Shown here: in pieces, positions 10,925-23,500 of the stretch
Layout: each line of letters starts with the position of its first letter
Numbering within the stretch: the stretch's first letter is position 1
Source of the DNA: an uncultured Eubacteriales bacterium
Lineage (GTDB): Bacteria > Bacillota > Clostridia > Christensenellales > DTU072
Direction of reading: 5' to 3'
Assembly (NCBI GenBank): GCA_949292905.1
Contig: CASFAV010000011.1
Span: 22,499-86,498, forward strand
DNA length: 64,000 nt
The notes under the pieces: generated by a model
Told to the model about the DNA's origin: nothing
Database searches by the model: none
The model's input: the letters and a program-made list of their open reading frames with translations, nothing else
Program-made: the position numbers and the translations under genes

Positions 10925-10953
10925 ATCTTATATTATAAATAGAGGACTGTCAA
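10925..10953 (-). promoter_or_regulatory. Promoter of the giant surface protein gene
   Basis: On the minus strand a consensus TTGACA (10948-10953) and TAAGAT (10925-10930) are separated by exactly 17 nt, about 100 nt before the start codon at 10823. No operator palindrome or riboswitch fold is apparent in the leader. Confidence 0.75.
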
Positions 10954-10999
10954 CTCGCCCCGGAAAAATTTACGAATATATAACCGCGCGCCTGCGCTC

Positions 11000-11818
11000 C
11001 TACGCGGCGCTGAGCGCGCGCAAAGCGAACGCGCCCGACGTGACGATATATCTCATGGCAGCCACGAGCTCGTCGGAATGATTGTCCATGACCACCGCTT
11101 CCGCGCCAAGGAAAACGGGCTCCACGAGTCCGAGCAGAGCTTCGAGAAGCTTCGCGTCCGCTTTGACGGAATACAGATATTCCTTCGTCGCGTACAGACT
11201 GTTGCGTACCGCGGTGACCGCGTTGAGCGTGTCCGCGGCGGAAGCTTCGTTGGCGGCGTAATCCGCAGAGCGTGCCGACAATTCCTCGAGCGCCGCCGTA
11301 ACGTCCCCGACCGCCCTGTCTATCACCGCGTCGTCGGAGGACGCGTCGTACAGCTTACCGAAGTCCGCCCGAACTTCGTATATGAAGGTCCCTTCGTTCT
11401 TGTCGGACACCGCCTTTGCCTCGTCTTCGGATAAATATGTTGCTAAAGCTACAAAATATACGCCGCCGTCCTCGTAGATATACCCCGCGCCGCCTCCGGC
11501 GCGTATAACTGTAGCTTGAACTACAGCTTCGCGTTCGTCGGAATATTCCCCCACCGCCACAACATAATATTCGCACACGTCTTTATCCTTAAAAGCGTCG
11601 GTTATCGCGGCGATTATTTTTTCGCCGCTCCACACGTTGGCGAGTATCAGCGCGACGACGAGGCAGAGGAATATCGTTACGACGATCACGACTTCTATCC
11701 GCACCCCTCTTCCTGCTCCCCGCGTCTTAACGGAAGAGTTACCCGCGCCGCGATACTTGTCGTCGCCCGCGCGTTTTTCCCGCTTGTCGCGTCTGAAATA
11801 ATACGGAGAATAATCCAT
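11000..11818 (-). CDS. Single-pass membrane protein with SPOR-like extracytoplasmic domain (272 aa)
   Basis: A basic cytoplasmic N-terminus (about residues 1-42, rich in Arg, Lys and Tyr) is followed by one membrane helix (about 43-65). The outside part starts with a segment of about 75 residues (YYVVAVGEYSDEREA ... GGVYFVALATYLSEDEA) with the beta-alpha-beta rhythm and 'Y-V-x-V-G-x-Y / Y-x-V-x-x-x-x-Y' pattern of SPOR domains. SPOR domains bind denuded peptidoglycan at division or sporulation sites. The last 120 residues are Ala/Glu-rich and helical. I see no clear ribosome binding site before the ATG at 11818. The family assignment is by pattern only; it could instead be an unrelated envelope protein with a similar fold. 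Confidence 0.6.
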   Translation of the reverse strand: MDYSPYYFRRDKREKRAGDDKYRGAGNSSVKTRGAGRGVRIEVVIVVTIFLCLVVALILANVWSGEKIIAAITDAFKDKDVCEYYVVAVGEYSDEREAVVQATVIRAGGGAGYIYEDGGVYFVALATYLSEDEAKAVSDKNEGTFIYEVRADFGKLYDASSDDAVIDRAVGDVTAALEELSARSADYAANEASAADTLNAVTAVRNSLYATKEYLYSVKADAKLLEALLGLVEPVFLGAEAVVMDNHSDELVAAMRYIVTSGAFALRALSAA

Positions 11819-11921
11819 ATATATTTTTTATGCGCGCCCGTTCGAGGTTATTCGCCTTAATGCGCCCGCACCTTTCCTTTTACGCGCGCGCGCCGCCGCA
11901 CGATCTTTTCGCTTGCAATAA

Positions 11922-11945
11922 AAAAGGACGGTAGTCCGTCCTTTT
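11922..11945 (-). terminator. Terminator of the dCMP deaminase gene (bidirectional in form)
   Basis: A perfect 10-bp stem AAAAGGACGG / CCGTCCTTTT with a 4-nt loop sits 30 nt beyond the stop codon of the minus-strand gene at 11976. The A/T ends of the stem give a U-run on either strand, and on the minus strand the run continues as TTTTTTATT. Confidence 0.85.
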
Positions 11946-11975
11946 CACGTATCTATACTTATTCCCCGAAACGGA

Positions 11976-12431
11976 TCATTTCAGGTCCGAGAACTTGACG
12001 AGCTCCACTCCGGATTCCTTAAAGAGCTCGAGGCTGAAATCGTCGGGATAGCCCGCGTCGTAGACCACCCTCTTTATGCCGCTGTTGATTATCATCCTGC
12101 TGCATATACTGCAGGGCTGGTGCGTACAGTACAGCGTCGCCCCTTCGAGCGAAAGCCCCAGCTTCGCCGCCTGAATTATCGCGTTCTGCTCCGCATGTAC
12201 CGCATAACACATTTCCTGCCGCGTTCCGGAGGGTATTCCGAGCTTCTCGCGCAGACATTCGCCGCGCTCTTTACAGCTCGCGATACCGCTCGAAGCTCCG
12301 TTATAGCCCGTGGTGAGTATTCGCTTATCCCTTACTACGACTGCGCCTACCTGCCTGTTCTGTTTATAGCAGGAGCTCCAGTCCGAAACAAGCTTCGCCA
12401 TTTGCATGAATCTTTCGTCCCATTTATCCAT
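11976..12431 (-). CDS. Deoxycytidylate (dCMP) deaminase, ComEB-type
   Basis: This zinc enzyme converts dCMP to dUMP, feeding thymidylate synthesis. The catalytic signature is complete: H79-A-E81 (HAEQNAI) and P-C107-S-I-C110 bind the zinc and supply the proton-shuttling Glu. The length of 151 residues is normal for bacterial dCMP deaminases, and the insertion with extra Cys (ASCKERGEC, about 51-59) before the active site is typical of this subfamily and not of tRNA or cytidine deaminases. The gene stands alone, divergent from groES, with its own terminator at 11922-11945. Confidence 0.9.
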   Translation of the reverse strand: MDKWDERFMQMAKLVSDWSSCYKQNRQVGAVVVRDKRILTTGYNGASSGIASCKERGECLREKLGIPSGTRQEMCYAVHAEQNAIIQAAKLGLSLEGATLYCTHQPCSICSRMIINSGIKRVVYDAGYPDDFSLELFKESGVELVKFSDLK

Positions 12432-12531
12432 TTCCCTGTGTGCCTCCGCTCTTTATTGACCGATATTCAGCATACCATATTTAACGCGATATTTCAACAA
12501 AATTTTTTTTCGAAAATCCTCACTCTACCGC

Positions 12532-12560
12532 TTGCAATCCGCATAACGCTATGCTATAAT
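12532..12560 (+). promoter_or_regulatory. groESL promoter
   Basis: TTGCAA (12532-12537) and TATAAT (12555-12560) are spaced by 17 nt. The likely start of transcription, around 12567, falls at the first bases of the CIRCE-like inverted repeat, the classic arrangement for HrcA repression. Confidence 0.85.
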
Positions 12561-12568
12561 GCACATTG

Positions 12569-12595
12569 TTGGCAGTCATATACTGAGACTGCTAA
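12569..12595 (+). promoter_or_regulatory. CIRCE-type operator (variant) for HrcA in front of groES
   Basis: The inverted repeat is TTGGCAGTC, 9 nt, GACTGCTAA. The established CIRCE consensus is TTAGCACTC-N9-GAGTGCTAA. Length, spacer and position are exactly those of CIRCE, but one C:G pair in each arm is swapped to G:C symmetrically (ACTC to AGTC, GAGT to GACT), so dyad symmetry is kept. One arm also has G instead of A at position 3. The site overlaps the transcription start and lies 30 nt before groES. Repression by an HrcA protein is inferred; hrcA is not in this window. Confidence 0.8.
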
Positions 12596-12625
12596 ATACA
12601 GAAACGATCAAGGAGGCGTACATAT

Positions 12626-12910
12626 ATGAAACTAGTACCGCTGTTCGACAGAATAGTTATACAGCACATCGAAACCAACGAAACCACCGCGAGCGGGATA
12701 ATACTTCCGAGCTCCGCGAAAGAGAAGCCGCAGATGGCTAAAATAATCGCCGTAGGCGAAGGCGGCGTCGTCGACGGCAAGGAGATCAAGATCATCGTCA
12801 AGCCCGGCGACGTTATCCTTTACAGCAAATACGCGGGCTCCGAATTCAAGATCGAAGGCGAAGAATACGTTATCATCCGTCAGAGCGACATACTGGCGAA
12901 AGTGGAGTAA
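12626..12910 (+). CDS. groES: Co-chaperonin GroES
   Basis: GroES is the 10-kDa lid of the GroEL folding chamber. The 94-residue length and motifs fit: PLFDRIVI at the N-terminus, the mobile loop around ETNETTASGIILPSSAKEKP, VVDGKEIKIIVKPGDVILYSKYAG in the body (given here only as landmarks), and IIRQSDILA at the end. ATG at 12626 follows AGGAGG by 9 nt. It is the first gene of the groES-groEL operon, 26 nt before groEL, under a consensus promoter and a CIRCE variant. Confidence 0.98.
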   Translation: MKLVPLFDRIVIQHIETNETTASGIILPSSAKEKPQMAKIIAVGEGGVVDGKEIKIIVKPGDVILYSKYAGSEFKIEGEEYVIIRQSDILAKVE

Positions 12911-12924
12911 TTCAAGGTAAATAA

Positions 12925-14556
<1,632 letters not shown>

Positions 14557-14586
14557 ACCGCATACCGCGTAAACTTTCAAAAGATA

Positions 14587-14616
14587 ACGGCGTTCCTTCG
14601 GGAACGCCGTTTTTTT
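14587..14616 (+). terminator. groESL terminator
   Basis: A perfect 10-bp stem ACGGCGTTCC / GGAACGCCGT closed by a TTCG tetraloop is followed by seven T, 31 nt beyond the groEL stop codon. Confidence 0.95.
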
Positions 14617-14678
14617 AATATTTCCTTCAGTCGTTCAATATCTTTACCGCTTCGCGGTTTCGGTAAACGGCGCGCTTT

Positions 14679-17477
14679 TCACGAATAAACACCGAGATTC
14701 GTCAGCATCGACGCCCAGCCGCTCGTATAAGTTTTGTATTTTGTCTTAAATGCGTTCCAACCCGTTTCGTCGACGTAATTATCTATCGTGTTCGTGCCGA
14801 AAACGTATACGGTTTTCACGTTGTTGCAGGAAAGGAACGGGAATATCGACCAATCCATATAAGGCGTTGTCCTCTCGATATATATAGTAAGTTCCTCGGT
14901 CTGATTCTGGAAAGCGGAATTCCCGAGCGAAACGACGTTCTTGCTTATGATGAGCGTTTTGAGCGCGGACTGCGAGAATGCGCTCGAACCTATCGTGAGG
15001 TTGTCGCCCTTATCGAGCACCACGGTAGTCAGTTTCGTGCACAGATGGAACGCCTGCGCCCCTATCGCGGTCAACGCCGAATTGGAATAGAACTCCTCGA
15101 TCGCCGTTGCGTAGAAGGCGTAATCGCCTATTTCTTTCAACGAAATGTCGCTTATATTGTGCGCGCCGAGCGCCGTCCCGTCGTGCGTCCAGTTGACTTT
15201 CGTGAGAGCGGCATTGATGTAGAAAGCGTACGCTTCGATATACTGCACCGTATCGGGAAGGCTTATCTCGCTTACTTCGGGAAGGAGCGCGTAGCCGCCT
15301 ATCCTCGTCACCGTGTATTTTTTCTCGTTATCGCCGCTTCCCACGGTAAACCACGGATCTATCGTTACCGAAGCTTCGCGGGATTTGATGAAGCTTATCC
15401 TTACGTTCGTCGAGTTCGGATCGTATTCGCCGTTCTCGTTCACGGGCTCGTAGCAGAATGCGTCCGTCTGATATTCGTACGCGCACATGAGGTCGGTAGC
15501 GCTACGCGAAAAATCGGTAAGTACGTAATTACCCACCTTATAGCTCCAATTCTTGTCCGAACGGAACCTCGCGAGCATATCGGCGTACACGTAAATGCGC
15601 GCGTAGCGCGTAAGAGTGGTCGTCGTCGGCACGCTGTAAGCGGGCAGGAAGCGCGTAAGCAGATTTATGGTGCGGATATTCAGATTGCCCCAGAAAGGAT
15701 CCTTGCCGTAATACGAAGAAAGATTATATATCGTGATATCGCTGAATTCCGTTTCCTGGAAGCACCAGTCTCCGAGCGTTTTGAGTTTACTTTCGGTAGG
15801 GAACGAAACGCTTTGCAAAGAAACGTTCGCGAACGCCTGCATACCTATCGTTTCGAGAGAAGCGGGGAAGCGTTGCGAAGTATAATTCGTCATTCCCGAT
15901 GCGGAAGCGAAAGCCAAAGCCCCTATCCATTTAAGTCCTTCGCCGAGATATACGCCTGTGGGATAGGTCTGACTCTGATCGTAAGGTTTAAGCGAAGTGC
16001 AGTTATAGAACATATAATCGGTGATGACGGGAAGTCCGCCGTCGGCGGCAACTATGACCTGCGAGCCCGAAGTCGTGAACGTAAAGCCCGTAAACACGGT
16101 AGTCAGCGAGGTGCTTCCGGAGAACACCCCTTCGCCTATCGAATAGCCCGAATAATCGTAATAGCCTTCGTCATCCTTATTTTCGGTTATAACGGATATA
16201 TCCGAAGAGATCGCGGAGCCTTTCTCGAAAAGCACTTTGACGAAAAGCGATTCGCTGAAGGCGTATTTACCTATTTTCGTCACGCCGGCGGGGATGATGA
16301 CTGTTCTGTCGAGACCGTTGTCGTAGAGATAATTGTCGCGACCGGGAATATATATCCTCGTGACGTCGAAGCCGGAGCGGCGGAAAGCGTAATCGCCTAT
16401 TTCCTTCAACGTAGACGGCAGCGAGGCCACGCGCTCCGCGGAATTCCTGTTGCCTCTCCCGAGGTAGATCGTGCCGCAATCCTGGAATGCCGCCCTGCCG
16501 ATCACCTCCACGCTTCCGAGATCGATCATCATGTTCACGCAGTTCTGGAAGGCGCCCTCGTCTATCGTTTTCACGCTTGCGGGAAGCACGAAGCTCTTGT
16601 TGCTGCCCACGCTGCTGAAAGCGTAACGCCCTATCGTCGTAACGGGCAGCCCGTCTATTTCCGAGGGGATAATTATCTCGAAAGAAGTGGCTTTGCCTTC
16701 GTCGGTAAGTCCCGTTACGGTCACCGACTCACCGTCGGAAGAATACTTCACGGCGCGCGCATAGCGTGCGTAAACGGTCAGATCGGAATAATACAGATAA
16801 TTCTTGTTGGCTTCGAATTTTTCTCCGCCTTCGGGCTCGGTGTACCAGCCGGCGAAAATATATCCTTCAACGCCGTACTGTCCTTCCGAGGTGCCGTTCA
16901 TATCGTTATCGAGGGGAGCGCTCGGCGCGGCGCCGTAAGAAACGCTGACTTCCTGCGTGCTCGCCGCGCCGTCGGGAAGATTGCTCGCGCTCATATCGAA
17001 AACGACGGTGAACGTGGGATTCACTCTCACCCTGACGGTATTGTCCGTAGTTATCGACAGCGTTCTCGCTTCGCTCCCGACGGAATATTTCACTTCGCTG
17101 ACCGTTACGGTGAATTCTCCCTCTTTGAGCGCCGTCTTCTGATCGCGAAGATATATCGTGTTGTTGTCCGAACCGCTACCGAAATCCTTCGCGGTTATCT
17201 CCTCGTCGTTGACGACTATAGAATTCACGGTATATCCCGCGGCGTTGTTGAGATTTATCTCGACGTCGTAATTCTCGGTGATGTTGTTGGATACCTGCAG
17301 GCAGACGTCGCCTTCGGAATCCTCGTTCAATCCGTTCAACGCGGGTATCACTCTCACGCTGTGGAAAGTGAGCTTCGCCGAATTGACGTCCCCTCCGCCG
17401 GAACCGCCGCCGCAACCTGCAAGCGCTAAACATACCGCCGCGAGCATTATTACGGTTATCAAAAGGATTTTCTTCAT
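14679..17477 (-). CDS. BspA-like leucine-rich-repeat surface lipoprotein (932 aa)
   Basis: The start is placed at the ATG at 17477, which has AAGGAAG about 7 nt upstream; an in-frame ATG 30 nt earlier has no ribosome binding site. The product has a lipoprotein signal with lipobox LALAGC (Cys22), then a Gly/Ser linker. An InlB-type beta-grasp repeat with the hallmark 'GYIFAGWYTEPEGG' lies near residues 155-245. From about 255 onward there are BspA-type leucine-rich repeats of about 23 residues of the form 'L-x-x-I-G-x-x-A-F-x-x-C/S'. Such proteins are surface adhesins in gut and oral bacteria. The gene is the third of a run with the 2,143-residue surface protein and an LPG-synthase-like membrane protein, 43 nt after the previous stop. 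The target is unknown. Confidence 0.9.
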   Translation of the reverse strand: MKKILLITVIMLAAVCLALAGCGGGSGGGDVNSAKLTFHSVRVIPALNGLNEDSEGDVCLQVSNNITENYDVEINLNNAAGYTVNSIVVNDEEITAKDFGSGSDNNTIYLRDQKTALKEGEFTVTVSEVKYSVGSEARTLSITTDNTVRVRVNPTFTVVFDMSASNLPDGAASTQEVSVSYGAAPSAPLDNDMNGTSEGQYGVEGYIFAGWYTEPEGGEKFEANKNYLYYSDLTVYARYARAVKYSSDGESVTVTGLTDEGKATSFEIIIPSEIDGLPVTTIGRYAFSSVGSNKSFVLPASVKTIDEGAFQNCVNMMIDLGSVEVIGRAAFQDCGTIYLGRGNRNSAERVASLPSTLKEIGDYAFRRSGFDVTRIYIPGRDNYLYDNGLDRTVIIPAGVTKIGKYAFSESLFVKVLFEKGSAISSDISVITENKDDEGYYDYSGYSIGEGVFSGSTSLTTVFTGFTFTTSGSQVIVAADGGLPVITDYMFYNCTSLKPYDQSQTYPTGVYLGEGLKWIGALAFASASGMTNYTSQRFPASLETIGMQAFANVSLQSVSFPTESKLKTLGDWCFQETEFSDITIYNLSSYYGKDPFWGNLNIRTINLLTRFLPAYSVPTTTTLTRYARIYVYADMLARFRSDKNWSYKVGNYVLTDFSRSATDLMCAYEYQTDAFCYEPVNENGEYDPNSTNVRISFIKSREASVTIDPWFTVGSGDNEKKYTVTRIGGYALLPEVSEISLPDTVQYIEAYAFYINAALTKVNWTHDGTALGAHNISDISLKEIGDYAFYATAIEEFYSNSALTAIGAQAFHLCTKLTTVVLDKGDNLTIGSSAFSQSALKTLIISKNVVSLGNSAFQNQTEELTIYIERTTPYMDWSIFPFLSCNNVKTVYVFGTNTIDNYVDETGWNAFKTKYKTYTSGWASMLTNLGVYS

Positions 17478-17520
17478 ATTTTCTTCCTTGAGGCTCCCCA
17501 TTTGCACGTTTAGGTTGCCT

Positions 17521-20500
17521 TTAATTGGAATTTGCTTCTCCGCTTTTATCTTTTTTCTTTTTGACGGCGACTATGACTATAGCCGCGACCGCGCCGATCA
17601 GGAGTACGCCGCCCGCAACGGATCCGCCTATTATCCACTTCTTTTTAGCTTCCTCGCTCATCGTCACGTTGACGCCGCCGGAGCCGTTACCGCCTGAGCC
17701 CGGCGTTCCGGCCGAGCCGCCGTCGCCATTGTCTTCGTCTCCGGGTTCGTCCGGCTCGTCGGGTTCGTCGGGCGTTTCGCTTACGGGGTCCGTTATCGTC
17801 AGATCGATATATCGAGTAATTAGCGCTTCCGTACCGAGCCGTATCTCTATCTTAAGTTTTCCCGAAGCTCCGACCGTGTACTCCTCGCCCGTGACGGCGA
17901 CGCCGTTCACGTACATATAGACCGCTCCCGCGAGTTCTTCGGGTATGCTCGCTTTGATGACGTAAGAATGTAACGCCGTAACGGATTCGGTGATCTCCGG
18001 CGCTATTGCGTCTATATCGGTCTCGGTATCCGAGGACGGATCTTTACCCGTAATGTCGAAAGCGTTCTCTATATCGACGTACGAGGTGATGACGTAAGGA
18101 ATATTTTTCACGACCGTGAAGTTCGAAGAAGCCGGCGTGAAAATTATCGAATAAGTGTATCTTCCGTACACGAGCGTTTGCTTTGGGGTACGCTCCGTAA
18201 AGTCGAACGTGCCCTCCGCTTTCACGTCCCCGAAATACGCTTCCGCTCCCGTTATGTCCGCCGAGGTCAGTACGTGTCTCGCTATGTATGGTACGGGTTC
18301 GCTTTCGCTCACCCGTATCTCGGGAGTAGCCGCGCTTATACTCACTTTCACCGTGAAAGCTTTGGGAAGATACCCTTCCGCCTTCAACGTGACCGTAACG
18401 GTATATTCGCCCGCGTCCACGGGGCGCGAGGAGTATTCTACGGTGACTTCCGCATCCGCGGGCAAACCGCTTACCGGTATCTCCGCGGGAAGCCCCGTAT
18501 AAGTCGCAGTCACGTCGTTCACCTTCGTTTCTTCGGGGAAGGTATGGTAATCCACGGTAAGTTCCTCGGCTTCGTCGTTCGCTTTTTCGGCGACATAATC
18601 GGCGTAAAGCTTATCTCCGTCGAGCACCTTGATATCCGCGAATACCGCGAACGTAGCGGGCGCGGAGGAATCGAAGCCGGGAACCGAGTAAGCGATATTG
18701 AGCGTATCCGTAGCGAAGGGCGCGTATCCTTCGACGTAATTTACGGAGAACGTATCCGGTACGCCCGCGCCGAGATAAACGGTTGCGGGCATTATCTCGT
18801 ATATGACCGTCGCGCGAAGTATCGTCACCGTAAACTCTTTCAGCTCGGGTTTAACGTAATAACAGTTCACTTTGTTCCCGTCCGGCGTTTCGAACAGATA
18901 GACGGCTTCGGCGGTGAGCGTGTAGACGCCCGCGTGTTTCGGTACGTCCGAATACGAGATATTCACTTCAAGACCGTCCACCAAAGAACCTTTGTCTACG
19001 TAATTCAAGTCGAACGAAGCGGGCGTAACGAGCGCCTCGCCGTTATAAACGTATTCCGCCTCGAAGCCGATGATTTCGCCGTTTTGCGTTTCGGTCACCT
19101 TGCTCCAGTCGAAAGAAACTTCGCGGGGCTTGATCTTGACCGCTTTCGAAGCGTTCACGACGGTGAAACGCACCGCTTCCACTCCGTCCACGGTAAGCGG
19201 CGCCGCAGAGATCACGTCGTATTCGTACGGTGCAGGAAACGATTCGATCGTATCGATATAGTAAACGACGTTTTCCGTCCTCGACGCGCCGCCGAGCGCG
19301 AATTCGGTAGCCAATGTAATATCGGGATGGTTATTACCGCCCTTTTTGTACAATTCGCCGTAAACGTATTCGATCTGCGTCTTATCCGAAAAATCTATCG
19401 TCACTTCGGCGGCTTTTATCGTGAATTTCTTCTCCGCGCTTACGCCCGAATCGAATATGTAATTAGGGTTGAGCGAAGTGACCGTAACTATGTATTCTGC
19501 GGGTAATTCCGCACTTTCGGCGCATTTAGCGCCGAACGAAACCACGTCGCCCGCTATGACGCCTTCCGTCGCGAGTGCGTTCACCATATCCGCTATTTCG
19601 GCTTCCGAGTACGGCGCGCCTTTATACTCAACGCTCGCAAGCTCCGAAACGAAGGATACCGTGAGCGGAGATATTTCGAAGGATACCGCCGTTGCGCTCT
19701 TCCACGCGGTGTAATTCGTCGTCGTGGGCGTAAGCTCCAAAGTTATGTCTTCGATACGCGCCGCGTTTTTGAAAGATAACGCTTCTGCGCTTTCGTAGCG
19801 CCGTTTGACGCCCGCTTCGTCGGTAAGCGTATACGAGTATTTGATAACGTATGCGGCTCCCTTGCCCAATTCGGCGGGATTCAGCGCTATCACGAATTCG
19901 CTACCGTCATATTCGCGGCTCATCCCGTCCGTAAGTATGACCGACGAGCCCGAATGAGTAACGTACAGTCCGCTCAGCACCGTTTCCTTGGGCTCGATGT
20001 AGAATTCGAAAGTTTCTTCGTAACCGTAGAATTCGTCGGTTTCGGAAATTTTCAGCTCCACGCAATAAGCGTTGACGTACTCGCCGTTATTTTTGGCGTT
20101 AGCGTCGGCGGGCACGCCCGTGAAAGGCGTTTTCACGCCGCCCGAAAGAATATAATACTTCGGATACCCTTCGTCGAATACGAAGCTCGCGCCGTTGAAA
20201 TCGAGTACGACGGGCTCGCCCGTATACACGTAGGTATCCTTCATATTGACCGTGTAACTGCGCTTGCCCACCGTAAGGAAGGCATCTTTTGCCGATACGG
20301 TCAGTCGGTAATTCCCCTTCAAGTTGCTTTCGCCGAGAAGTTTAAGCGTTATCGGAAGCACCGAGCCCGCTTTGGTCACGTTTTTGACGTAACCGCTCCC
20401 TATCGAATAATCCGCGCCCGCCGCAAGGTTGGCGAGATAATCCTCAACTTCCGCGCCGCCGTCGGTGCGGTAAGCCTTGAGCGTATACGTTGCGTCGGCG

Positions 20501-23500
20501 CCGTAATTCACATATGCGTCTTCCGCTTCGAGAGTCACGCCGAGCGGCTCCACGGTAAGCGTGACGGCTGAGAGCGTGACGGAATTGTAATTGCCGCTCG
20601 AGATCTCCACCAAAGCTCCGAGTCCCGCGTACGTCCCCGCGTTCACGAAAGCGAAAGGAGCGTCCGACTGCTCGCCGGTATTGTAATAAGTCACCGTGAA
20701 CGTGTAAGTTTTATTGTCGCCGGAAGCAAGTTTTATTTTGGAAGTATCCAAAACGACGGAATGGCTCTTACCGTCGTAAACGACGGAAAGATCTTCGAAT
20801 CCGCAAGCGGAAAGATCCATATCCGCTTTCACCACTTCGAGCGTTACGGGATTACCGGCAGTCAATATGTAATTTGCATTGACTTCGGCGTTTAATATCT
20901 TTACTTTCACCTCGTAATTGCCCACGCCGCTTCCCGCAACGTACGCCGTCTCGTACGAGAGTCCGCCGGAGAACATCGCCGTAGTGGCCTCCACGCCCAA
21001 TTCGCTGTTGTAGCTTACCGACGGAAGTTTATCGTAATACTTGACGGTATCCTGCTGAAGATACGGAGACACCGCTATCGTTCTGCGCGCCACGTAGAAA
21101 TCGAATTCGCGCGTATAGATCTCGTAATTCGGCACGATCGCCGTAAGTCTTATGCGGTAAATGCCCGCCTGTACGAAAGAGGAAGGTTTCGTGCCCGCTA
21201 CGCCGTCGTAACGCGTGAAAGAGAGTATTTCATAAGAATACGTTACCCCGTAATGCACGAAATTTTCTATCGAAAAATTATTCTGCGCCACTTCCACGGG
21301 CTCGCCGCTGTAAACAGGCGCTTCCGATTCGTTCAATCCTCCCTTCGCGGAAGCGACGGCATAGCCGTCGAGAGCGAGCGTGCCCTCCGTGACCTTATAG
21401 TCGAAAACAAGCGTTACCGCCGTGGAAAAGGTCGTGGAAGGAATGTTGACGGTAAGCGAATAATCGCCTATCTCGTACAGTATCGCATCGTCGTACGCTT
21501 CTCCGCGGAAGGTGATCTCCGAGACTATGCCCTCGTAGCCGAGCGGGTCTGTACTGGTCGAGGGGCGGGTAAATCCGAGCGCCTCGAAAGAGCTTCCGAG
21601 AGAAGCGAGCGCGAGGTCGCCGTACATGTCGTAAACGCTTATCCCGTAAGGTACCGCGGTGTAGCCGAAATAAGCTGCGAGCGCGTTCGAAGCGTCGAGA
21701 GTGACCTCGCCGCTCACCCAAAGATACTTATGCGCTATCCTGAAGCGGAACGTCGTCCCGCCCGCAGTGCCGAGGTTGTCTTCGATCAACGCTTTTTCGC
21801 CCGAAGCGGTCACGGAATACCACGAATACCTGACGGGAGAGCCGTCGGTCTGCTCGATATAATCGAAAAGTTCGTCGGGAATAAATGAATTGACTATGTC
21901 CTCGAATACCGTCGTGGGAAGAGTGCTCACGCCCTCCGGAAGTTTATAGTAATAGCCGTCGCTGCTTTCTACGATATCCGTAACGTTTCCGGCAAATATC
22001 TCGTCGGACGCGGGACGCCCCTCGAGCTTATTTTCCGCGGAATAAGCTATGCTGCCGTATTTACGTTCCACCGAAGTCAACGCGGGCGCTATGCAGGTCA
22101 CGCCTTTGTACGTAACGTTATCCTCCGGGAAAACGAGCACGGGGACGTCGCTCTCCGCGCCGCCGAGGAAACCCCAACCCGTCGCGCTTGCGAATTTCCA
22201 GCCCGTCGAATACAACGGCGCGCCGTCTTTATATTTGTCGGAAGCGTTCACTTTGACGAGAGAGGAAATATCGGTATCCTTGGATACGGTTATCTCCCCT
22301 GCTCCGTTTACCGAAACACTTTTCACGATAGCGGAAGCATTCCAGCTTTCTTCCGCCTCCACGGAAGCGTTGTAACAATATTCCGCTTTGGCTCCGGACT
22401 CGGCGAAGAAATTGCCGCCGTAGTTGCGCGTATAGCTTACCGTGCCGTATGAGATATTCGCGACTCCCCCTCCCGTTCTCACGGTGGAGCGTGTTACAGT
22501 GCCGTTGTTTATGCCTACAGCGCGACCCGCGCCGCCTGCGTAAACGTATTCTATGATACCGTTGTTGGTTTCGGAAACGAGCCCGTTCGAGCCGTTGCCG
22601 ATAACGTTGAGCGAAGTCACCCTGCCGCCCGCGGCTACGGTCCCGATGAGCGCGCCCGCAAGCGCTGACACGGTCTTGCCGTTACCGTCCAGAGTTCCTT
22701 CGAGTTCGGTGACGAACGCGCCTCTCTCGGGACAGTATCCCGCGAGATCGGATACGTACAGATTTATATCGGCGGTAAGCAGGAAATACCTGTCCTGTTT
22801 GTCGTAGCCGTCTATCGCGAGCAGATCGGATACGTTCTTTATTAGATACGGGGATTCCTTCGTTCCCTCTCCCTGAAGCGTTTCGGAAGCGGTATACGCC
22901 CCCGTGTCCGTACCGCCTATCGTCGAATAATCCGCGTCGTGAGAAGTGAGTGCGGAATTCCCCGTATTGTAGGCGTTGAGGAAGCCGTAACGCGTAACCG
23001 AGTAATAGCCGCCGCTTACGGCTTCTTCGAGCGCGGCGTTTTCTTCCGACGTAAGCGCTACGTTGTAACAATTTATATATGCCGTCTGCGCGGCTCTGGG
23101 TTTGACGTCCGAAACGGAGTAATAATCGATATACCACTTCAAAAGAGCGTAATCGCTTACGCCGCCTGCCGCGGCGTTCGCGTCGTCAGGCTCGGTCACG
23201 TTGCCGTCGGTAAAGAATATCGCGGCTTTCTGTCCGCTAAGTCCGTAACAGCCGCTTATTTCGTATAAAGGCGTATAGCCCGCGACGGTGTATTCTTCGG
23301 GTATAAGCCCTGCGGCTTCGGAGCCGCTCGCCGTAGCGGCGTAAGCCGCACCGTCGCTTCCTTCAAGCGTTACCGCGGTAACGCAATCCCTGATCGCACC
23401 GAAATTGTATACGGCGATGCCCGCCGCCGTAAGACCGTTCACGGCTCCGGTAACGCTCACGTTCTCCACTACGCCGTAATTGAATACGGTAAGCACCGCG

